Below, one piece after another: positions 1 through 4,127 of a stretch of DNA of 6,098 nucleotides. The DNA lies in contig DASTQL010000024.1 in the NCBI GenBank assembly GCA_035761805.1, positions 1-6,098 on the forward strand. The letters run 5' to 3'. Below the pieces are notes generated by a model. That model was not told the DNA's origin. It was given only the letters and a program-made list of their open reading frames with translations, and did no database searches. This stretch comes from DASTQL01 sp035761805 (lineage in GTDB: Bacteria; Actinomycetota; Actinomycetes; Jiangellales; Jiangellaceae). The position numbers and the translations under genes are program-made. Each line of letters starts with the position of its first letter. The first letter of the stretch is position 1.

Positions 1-1001
1 AGCCGCACCAGGTCCGCCGGCCCGAAGCGGGACGCCTGGGTGGTCATCCGGGCCGCCTCGTCGTCGGGCGCCGCCAGCAGCCCTGAGGTCGAGGCATCGG
101 GGACGGCCTTGACCACCACCAGGTCCCGGAAGCGTTCCAGCAGGTCGGTGAGGAACCGCCGGGGGTCGTGCCCGGAGTCCATGACGCGGTCGAGCGCCCC
201 GAACAGGGTGGCGCCGTCACCCTCGCCCACCGCCTCGACGACCTCGTCGAGCAGGGCGGCGTCGGTGAAGCCGAGCAGCCCCACGGCGAGCTGGTAGGTC
301 ACCCCCTCCGGCCCCGAGCCCGCGATGAGCTGGCCGAGCACCGAGAGCGAGTCGCGGGCGGACCCGGCCCCCGCCCTGGCGACCAGGGTGAGCGCCGCGG
401 GCTCGATCGGAACGCCCTCCTGCTCGCAGACGTACGCGAGGTGTTGCTGGAGCGTCCGGGACGGGATGAGGCGGAAGGGGTAGTGGTGCGTCCGCGAGCG
501 GATCGTGCCGAGGATCTTGTCCGGTGCGGTGGTGGCGAAGACGAACCTCAGGTGTGGCGGGGGCTCCTCGATGATCTTGAGCAGGGCGTTGGCAGCGCCT
601 GGACCGAGCTGGTGGGCCTCGTCGATGATGTAGACCTTGAACCGCGACGCCACCGGGGCGAAGTGCGCCTTCTCGCGCAGGTCACGTGCGTCGTCGACCA
701 GGCCGTGGGTGGCGGCATCGAGCTCGATCACGTCGATGCTGCCCGGGCCGTTGGGCGCGAGGTCGACGCAGGACCGGCACTCGCCGCACGGCTCGGGGGT
801 CGGGCCACGCTCGCAGTTCAGCGACCGCGCCAGGATCCGGGCGCTCGAGGTCTTGCCGCACCCACGCGGACCGGAGAAGAGGTAGGCGTGGTGGACACGG
901 TCGTTCTCCAACGCCCGTACGAGGGGCCCGGTGACGTGCTCCTGCCCGACCAGGTCGGCGAAGCGGCCCGGACGGTACGTGCGGTACAGGGCGAGCGACA
1001 C
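1..1001 (-). CDS. dnaX: DNA polymerase III subunit gamma/tau, N-terminal part (3' end beyond window)
   Basis: Clamp-loader ATPase of the replicative DNA polymerase III; it loads the beta sliding clamp and, in its long form, ties the replisome together. I translated 333 codons with no stop, so the gene runs off the left edge. The order is diagnostic: N-terminal ALYRTYRP, VGQEHV (about 18-23), Walker A GPRGCGKT (44-51), a four-cysteine zinc site (C63, C72, C75, C78), Walker B VYIIDEAH (123-130), sensor-1 FATT (155-158), and the arginine-finger region IRSRTHHYPFRL (167-178). The later HDPRRFLTDLLERFRDL (278-294) is typical of actinobacterial DnaX. The GTG at 1001 is preferred because it gives MSLALYR and sits 7 bases after a -10-like TAGGGT. 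An in-frame GTG at 1010 would add three residues. The tau-specific C-terminus is not in view, so nothing can be said about gamma/tau frameshifting. Confidence 0.97.
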   Translation of the reverse strand, partial: MSLALYRTYRPGRFADLVGQEHVTGPLVRALENDRVHHAYLFSGPRGCGKTSSARILARSLNCERGPTPEPCGECRSCVDLAPNGPGSIDVIELDAATHGLVDDARDLREKAHFAPVASRFKVYIIDEAHQLGPGAANALLKIIEEPPPHLRFVFATTAPDKILGTIRSRTHHYPFRLIPSRTLQQHLAYVCEQEGVPIEPAALTLVARAGAGSARDSLSVLGQLIAGSGPEGVTYQLAVGLLGFTDAALLDEVVEAVGEGDGATLFGALDRVMDSGHDPRRFLTDLLERFRDLVVVKAVPDASTSGLLAAPDDEAARMTTQASRFGPADLVR

Positions 1002-1008
1002 CCTCCGC

Positions 1009-1014
1009 ACCCTA
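1009..1014 (-). promoter_or_regulatory. -10 element for dnaX, leaderless start
   Basis: TAGGGT on the minus strand matches the TANNNT actinobacterial -10 pattern and is followed by 7 bases and then the GTG at 1001. This places the transcription start on the first base of the start codon. There is a GGAGG but it abuts the GTG, too close to act as a normal ribosome binding site, which supports a leaderless message. No clear -35 is visible. Confidence 0.5.
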
Positions 1015-1062
1015 GCCCCGCCCGGCGACAGCACCGCGGCTCGCCTGTGAGTAGTCAGCAGT

Positions 1063-1149
1063 GGACCCCCGCGCACCCGGCTGAGCCCACCTGCCCTTGC
1101 TGCCTTCCGGCCCTGGGGGGGTTCAGCGGGATGCCGCCGCACGGGGGTC
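1063..1149 (-). ncRNA. ffs: Signal recognition particle RNA (4.5S, small bacterial type)
   Basis: RNA scaffold of the signal recognition particle; it binds Ffh and directs nascent membrane proteins to FtsY and the translocon. The conserved core reads CCAGGGCCGGAAGGCAGCAA on the minus strand around 1098-1117, with the GGAA tetraloop at 1108-1105 and the 3'-side AGCA internal loop. Outward helices support it: CCCGCTGA (1130-1123) pairs with TCAGC-C-GGG (1084-1076, one bulged C), and the termini GACCCCCG (1149-1142) and CGGGGGTC (1071-1064) form a perfect 8-bp end helix. The 5' end falls about 7 bases after a -10-like TACACT. About 87 nt is compact next to the 114-nt E. coli RNA. Location just upstream of dnaX on the same strand resembles other Gram-positive genomes. 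Exact ends are inferred from the helix and may be a few bases longer. Confidence 0.93.
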
Positions 1150-1156
1150 GGCGCCC

Positions 1157-1162
1157 AGTGTA
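1157..1162 (-). promoter_or_regulatory. -10 element for SRP RNA
   Basis: TACACT on the minus strand, 7 bases before the G at 1149 that opens the terminal helix of the SRP RNA. It fits TANNNT well. A possible weak -35 (ACTGGA, 1185-1180, 17-base spacing) overlaps the -10 of the divergent tRNA gene. Confidence 0.55.
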
Positions 1163-1184
1163 CGGGGCGGCCAGAGCGCTCCAG

Positions 1185-1190
1185 TACCCT
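1185..1190 (+). promoter_or_regulatory. -10 element for tRNA-Ser
   Basis: TACCCT followed by 7 bases and then the first base of the mature tRNA at 1198, so transcription may begin at or very near the mature 5' end, leaving little or no leader for RNase P. No good -35 is visible. The site lies inside the upstream region of the divergent SRP RNA promoter. Confidence 0.4.
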
Positions 1191-1197
1191 CGTCCGC

Positions 1198-1285
1198 GGA
1201 GGATTCGCCTAGTGGCCTAGGGCGCACGATTGGAAATCGTGTTGGGGTTGATAGCCCCTCGCGGGTTCAAATCCCGCATCCTCCG
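1198..1285 (+). tRNA. tRNA-Ser (anticodon GGA)
   Basis: Complete 88-nt class II tRNA. Acceptor arms GGAGGAT (1198-1204) and ATCCTCC (1278-1284) pair fully, with discriminator G at 1285. The anticodon stem CACGA/TCGTG (1225-1229/1237-1241) closes the loop TTGGAAA, giving anticodon GGA at 1232-1234, which reads UCC and UCU. The long variable arm has a GGGG/CCCC stem (1244-1247/1255-1258), as expected for serine. The T arm is GCGGG-TTCAAAT-CCCGC (1261-1277). The 3' CCA is not encoded, so it must be added after transcription, as is usual in actinobacteria. No duplicated tRNA end was seen nearby that would mark an integration site. Confidence 0.97.
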
Positions 1286-1291
1286 CCCTCC

Positions 1292-1326
1292 GCCGGTGGC
1301 ACCGATCCGTGGTCGGTGTCACCGGC
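1292..1326 (+). terminator. Strong hairpin behind tRNA-Ser, probable terminator
   Basis: GCCGGTGGCACCGA (1292-1305) pairs over all 14 positions, with one G-U wobble, with TCGGTGTCACCGGC (1313-1326) around a 7-base loop. It begins 6 bases after the tRNA end. There is no real T tract (TCGTCCGT follows), as is common for high-GC actinobacterial terminators. Because it is a perfect dyad it could also stop transcription arriving from the minus-strand HerA-like gene. Confidence 0.7.
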
Positions 1327-1337
1327 TCGTCCGTACC

Positions 1338-1356
1338 GGCCTCTGGTCTGGAGGCC
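1338..1356 (-). terminator. Short hairpin downstream of the HerA-like gene, possible terminator
   Basis: GGCCTC (1338-1343) and GAGGCC (1351-1356) can form a 6-bp stem with a 7-base loop, 22 bases past the stop codon of the minus-strand gene. There is no T tract. It may act with the larger hairpin at 1292-1326, but on its own it is weak evidence. Confidence 0.3.
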
Positions 1357-1378
1357 AGTGATCACGGCAGCGGTTCGG

Positions 1379-2959
1379 TCACCGCCGGCGCCGGCGGCTC
1401 CGGGTGCCGAAGACGCCCCGGGCGATCTCCCGGCCGATGACGGTACCGGCCGCGACCATGGCGCTGCGTAGGGCCGGGTTGGCCAGCGCCTTGTCGATCA
1501 CGGACCCACCGCCGGGGACCGTCGTGGCCTCGGGCAGCCGGGCCAAGTCCTCGTCCACGGGTGAGGGCACCGTGGCGGGTGCGTCCTCGGGAGCCTCCGC
1601 CGCCGCCCGCGCGGCGAGCCGCTCGTAGGCGGAGTCGCGGTCGACCGCCTGGCCGTACGTCGCCTGCAGCGGCGAGGTGGCCACGATCGCGTCGAGCACC
1701 TCGGGCGGCGCGGGCGCCATCAGCGAGGTGGGCGCCGGCAGCCGGGTCCAGGCGACCGGCGTGGGCGCTCCGTCCTCCGAGAGCACCGTCACGACCGCCT
1801 CGCCGGTGCCGAGGACGGTGAGCACCTCTTCGAGGTCGTAGGCGGAGACGGGGAACGTGCGTGCAGTGGCCTTCAGCGCCTTGGCGTCGTCGGGGGTGAA
1901 GGCACGCAAGGCGTGCTGGACGCGGTTGCCGAGCTGGGCGAGCACGTCGGGGTGCAGGTCCCGGGGGGTCTGCGTCACGAAGAAGATCCCGACGCCCTTG
2001 GAGCGGATCAGCCGCACGGTCTGCGTGATCGCGGCGAGGAAGGCCTTGGACGCGTCTCGGAAGAGCAGGTGCGCCTCGTCGAGGAAGAAGACGAGCTTGG
2101 GCCGGCCGAGGTCCCCCACCTCGGGGAGCTCCTCGAAGAGCTCGGCGAGCAGCCAGACCAGGAAGGTCGAGAAGAGGACGGGCCGGTCCTGTACGGACGG
2201 GAGCTCGAGCAGGGTCACGACGCCGAAGCCCCCGTCGGTCGTCCGGAGCAGCTCGGCCACGTCGAGCTCCGGCTCGCCGAAGAAAGCGTCCGCCCCCTGG
2301 GCCGCGAAGGCGACGAGCTCGCGCAGGATCACGCCGGCCGTCTGTGCGGACAACCCGCCGAGGGCTTTGAGCTCGGCCTTGCCCTCGTCGGACACCAGGT
2401 GCTGAACGACCGCCCGAAGGTCCGCCAGGTCGAGCAGGGGCAGACCGGCCTGGTCCGCGTAGTGGAAGACCAGGCCCAGCGACGACTCCTGCGTGGTGTT
2501 GAGGCCCAGCACCTTGCTCAGCAGGGTCGGGCCGAACGACGTGATCGTCGCTCGCACCGGCACGCCCGTCCCCGCCCCGCCGAGCGCCAACAGCTCGACG
2601 GGGCAGGACCGCGCAGCCCAGTCCTGCCCGACCTCGGCGGCCCGGGCCAGGACCTTGTCCCCCGGCTCGCCGGGTGCGGCCAGGCCGGAGAGGTCGCCCT
2701 TGACGTCGGGGGCGAAGACCGGGACACCGTGCGCGGAGAGCTGCTCGGCCATCAGCTGCAGGGTCTTGGTCTTGCCGGTGCCCGTAGCCCCCGCGACCAG
2801 ACCGTGCCGGTTGAGCACCGACAGCGGGATCCGTACCGGCGCGTCCGGGAGCGCCGTGTCGCCGTGCACCAGCGCACCGAGCTCGAGGCACTGCCCCTCG
2901 AAGGCGTAGCCCTTCCGTACGTCCTCGATGAGCTGGTCGGTCGGGGCCGGCTCGGCCAT
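1379..2959 (-). CDS. HerA-like / YjgR family ATPase (DUF853), function unknown
   Basis: A 526-aa cytoplasmic RecA-fold ATPase of the FtsK-HerA superfamily, closest in style to E. coli YjgR. Visible: an N-terminal targeting segment LGALVHGD (27-34), Walker A GATGTGKT (57-64), APDVKGDLSGL (83-93), Walker B LVFFLDEAHLLF (289-300), a sensor-like FFVTQTP (326-332), and QLGNRVQHALRAF (342-354), a conserved block of this family that probably carries the arginine finger. After about residue 440 comes an Ala/Glu/Pro-rich linker and a basic tail ending in five arginines, which could contact nucleic acid. HerA family members are hexameric motors, but no biochemical role is established for the YjgR branch. 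The ATG at 2959 is preferred: it has GGAGG five bases upstream and avoids the divergent gene, which a start at 3196 would overlap. No NurA-like nuclease is seen in the window. Confidence 0.93.
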   Translation of the reverse strand: MAEPAPTDQLIEDVRKGYAFEGQCLELGALVHGDTALPDAPVRIPLSVLNRHGLVAGATGTGKTKTLQLMAEQLSAHGVPVFAPDVKGDLSGLAAPGEPGDKVLARAAEVGQDWAARSCPVELLALGGAGTGVPVRATITSFGPTLLSKVLGLNTTQESSLGLVFHYADQAGLPLLDLADLRAVVQHLVSDEGKAELKALGGLSAQTAGVILRELVAFAAQGADAFFGEPELDVAELLRTTDGGFGVVTLLELPSVQDRPVLFSTFLVWLLAELFEELPEVGDLGRPKLVFFLDEAHLLFRDASKAFLAAITQTVRLIRSKGVGIFFVTQTPRDLHPDVLAQLGNRVQHALRAFTPDDAKALKATARTFPVSAYDLEEVLTVLGTGEAVVTVLSEDGAPTPVAWTRLPAPTSLMAPAPPEVLDAIVATSPLQATYGQAVDRDSAYERLAARAAAEAPEDAPATVPSPVDEDLARLPEATTVPGGGSVIDKALANPALRSAMVAAGTVIGREIARGVFGTRSRRRRR

Positions 2960-2964
2960 GCGGA

Positions 2965-2969
2965 CCTCC
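2965..2969 (-). promoter_or_regulatory. Ribosome binding site fixing the HerA-like start
   Basis: GGAGG on the minus strand with a 5-base spacer to the ATG at 2959. It decides this start over the much longer in-frame reading that begins at 3196, whose first 79 residues are low-complexity and antisense to the neighbouring gene. Confidence 0.75.
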
Positions 2970-3008
2970 GGTCTCGTCGTCGGCTGGCTCACGGGGCTGG
3001 CGCGCGGC

Positions 3009-3014
3009 AGCCTA
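3009..3014 (-). promoter_or_regulatory. -10 element for the HerA-like gene
   Basis: TAGGCT on the minus strand would start transcription near 3002 and give a roughly 43-base leader containing the GGAGG. It lies back to back with the -10 of the divergent VapB-like gene (3027-3032), so the two promoters share the same short stretch. The -35 is not recognisable. Confidence 0.4.
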
Positions 3015-3026
3015 GCCACCCGCTCG

Positions 3027-3032
3027 TACACT
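3027..3032 (+). promoter_or_regulatory. -10 element for the VapB-like gene, leaderless start
   Basis: TACACT followed by 6 bases (GGCGCC) and then the GTG at 3039. There is no Shine-Dalgarno sequence before this GTG, so a leaderless message is likely. No clear -35 is present. Confidence 0.55.
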
Positions 3033-3038
3033 GGCGCC

Positions 3039-3341
3039 GTGATCTTCAAGCGGGTCCAGGACGGCCGTCCGTACCCCGCGCACGGCACCACTTCGCGCGG
3101 CTGGTCGGACCTCCCGCCCAGGCAGGTGCGGCTCGACGAGCTCGTGACGACCAAGCTGACCCTGCACCTGGACCTGCTGCTCGCGGAGGACTCCACCTTC
3201 TACGGTGACCTCTTCGCCCACGTGGTGGAGTGGCGGGGCGAGCTCTACCTGGAGGACGGACTCCATCGCGCACTCCGCGCAGCCCTTCAGCAACGCCCAG
3301 TCATCCACGCGCGGGTGCTGACCCTGGCGCCCTCGGGTTAG
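3039..3341 (+). CDS. Small conserved actinobacterial protein, VapB-antitoxin-like family
   Basis: A 100-aa soluble protein. I recognise the style MIFK-x-V-x-DGRPYP (1-13), PPRQVRLDELVTTK (26-39), LLAEDSTFYGDLFAHVVEW (47-65) and YLEDGLHRALRAALQQR (70-86) as an actinobacterial family that databases often label 'type II toxin-antitoxin system VapB family antitoxin'. That label is from memory and is weak on function: I see no PIN-domain VapC toxin beside it, and the strongly conserved central block does not look like a simple DNA-binding antitoxin. The GTG at 3039 is chosen because the family begins MIFK and a -10-like TACACT sits six bases before it; reading further upstream would run into the HerA-like gene. 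It is followed after 36 bases by the LytR_C gene, probably as a unit. A housekeeping role is as likely as an antitoxin role. Confidence 0.88.
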   Translation: MIFKRVQDGRPYPAHGTTSRGWSDLPPRQVRLDELVTTKLTLHLDLLLAEDSTFYGDLFAHVVEWRGELYLEDGLHRALRAALQQRPVIHARVLTLAPSG

Positions 3342-3344
3342 GCT
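3339..3344 (+). promoter_or_regulatory. Possible -10 element for the LytR_C gene
   Basis: TAGGCT overlaps the stop codon of the preceding gene and is identical to the proposed -10 of the HerA-like gene. It would give a start near 3351 and a leader of about 27 bases that includes GGAGG. It may simply be a chance match, and read-through from 3039 would also serve the gene. Confidence 0.3.
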
Positions 3345-3377
3345 GCCGTCCACCCGAGGACGACAGACGGAGGGGCC

Positions 3378-3986
3378 ATGGCCGTGGAGACCCGGCCGGG
3401 TGGGGCCCGACACCGTAACACCGGCAGACACCTCCGCGCCGCCGTCACGTTGCTGGTGCTGGTGGGCTTCGTCTCCTTCGCCGCCATCTACGGCTGGCGC
3501 GCGATCACCGGTGGAGCCGCAGATGAGGACGCCGCCGCACAGCAGTGCCTGCCCGCCGCCCCGGTCGACGGCCCGCCGCCGGGAGAGGTCCAGGTGAACG
3601 TCTACAACGCGACCACCCGCTCCGGCCTGGCCTCGTCGACCGCCGGTCAGCTGCGCGAGCGCGGGTTCGTCATCCTCGACGTCGCCAACGACCCCTTGGC
3701 CCGACAGATCGACGGTACGGCGGAGGTCCGGGCCAACCCCGCCCAGCAGGCGGCTGCCAACGTGGTCCTCGCGCAGCTACCGGATGCGGTGTTCGTCCCC
3801 GACCAACGCGCCGAGCCGACCATCGACCTGGTGCTCGGGGAGGCCTTCCAGTCCCTGGCCGTGCCGCTGCCGCCCGAGCCGGACCCGGCGGCCGAGGGTG
3901 AGGCCGCACCCGAGGCGCCGGCCGACCCGGAGGCACCCGCCGCCGAGAACCCGTCCCCAACCGCCCCCGCCCTACCGCTCTGCTGA
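3378..3986 (+). CDS. Membrane-anchored LytR C-terminal (LytR_C) domain protein
   Basis: A 202-aa envelope protein. A basic N-terminus (residues 1-20) precedes one hydrophobic segment at about 21-39, giving an N-in, C-out anchor. The outside part holds a LytR_C-type domain at about 70-158, marked by VQVNVYNATTRSGLASSTAGQL (split as VQVNVYNA, 71-78, and SGLASSTAGQLRERGF, 82-97) and a hydrophobic end at TIDLVLGEAF (148-157). The remainder (about 163-202) is a Pro/Ala/Glu-rich disordered tail. In the LytR-CpsA-Psr family this domain follows a ligase domain that attaches glycopolymers to peptidoglycan; here the ligase domain is absent, so this is a stand-alone LytR_C protein of unknown task, possibly wall-binding. 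The ATG at 3378 is supported by GGAGG at 3369-3373. It follows the VapB-like gene by 36 bases. Confidence 0.9.
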   Translation: MAVETRPGGARHRNTGRHLRAAVTLLVLVGFVSFAAIYGWRAITGGAADEDAAAQQCLPAAPVDGPPPGEVQVNVYNATTRSGLASSTAGQLRERGFVILDVANDPLARQIDGTAEVRANPAQQAAANVVLAQLPDAVFVPDQRAEPTIDLVLGEAFQSLAVPLPPEPDPAAEGEAAPEAPADPEAPAAENPSPTAPALPLC

Positions 3987-4010
3987 GAGGCGGCGCCCCG
4001 ACGCCGGCGG

Positions 4011-4029
4011 CCTGTGACATGATCACCGG
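4011..4029 (+). promoter_or_regulatory. Imperfect palindrome upstream of the antiporter, possible operator
   Basis: CCTGTGA (4011-4017) and TCACCGG (4023-4029) form inverted arms that match at 6 of 7 positions around the 5-base spacer CATGA. The half-site TGTGA recalls CRP/FNR-type operators, but those have a 6-base spacer, so the assignment is not secure. A weak -10-like CATGAT (4018-4023) lies inside the dyad; if it is used, a bound regulator would block transcription. Confidence 0.3.
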
Positions 4030-4042
4030 ACCGACCGGAGCG

Positions 4043-4079
4043 CCGGGCAGGGTCACGCGGGGGGCGCCTTGCCGCCCGG
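4043..4079 (+). other. GC-rich foldable leader before the antiporter
   Basis: CCGGGC (4043-4048) can pair with GCCCGG (4074-4079), enclosing an alternative inner hairpin GGGCG/CGCCC (4062-4067 and 4073-4077 region). It lies in the 141-base gap before the antiporter start. It could be a 5' leader structure, a terminator for the upstream LytR_C gene, or only a by-product of high GC. I do not recognise a known riboswitch class in it. Confidence 0.25.
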
Positions 4080-4127
4080 ACGGCACGACGGACGGCGGAA
4101 TGACACCCCACCGGCGGACGGGACCCC

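Noticed and set aside
1024..1045. GGCGA/TCGCC stem between SRP RNA and dnaX as an SRP terminator
   Set aside because: Five base pairs around a 12-base loop without T tract is expected by chance at this GC content.
168..1220. Long open frame on the plus strand across the dnaX region
   Set aside because: It is antisense to dnaX, which has all expected motifs, and it runs through the SRP RNA and into the tRNA gene. Its product is low-complexity Arg/Gly/Glu typical of GC-rich shadow frames.
1198..1326. tRNA-Ser as an integration (att) site with a possible mobile element
   Set aside because: No integrase, no direct repeat of the tRNA 3' end and no foreign-looking genes appear beside it; the sequence after it is a hairpin and then the HerA-like gene.
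1362..2891. Second minus-strand frame of 509 codons overlapping the HerA-like gene
   Set aside because: Out of frame with the gene carrying Walker A and B; composition is almost all Arg, Gly, Ala and Pro.
1379..2959. HerA-based anti-phage defence system
   Set aside because: Known systems pair HerA with NurA, SIR2 or nuclease partners; none is visible next to this gene and the protein is of the stand-alone YjgR type.
1913..3208. Long plus-strand open frame (431 codons) opposite the HerA-like gene
   Set aside because: The opposite strand encodes a motif-complete ATPase. The shadow product is rich in Arg, Gly, Glu and Gln with no recognisable domain.
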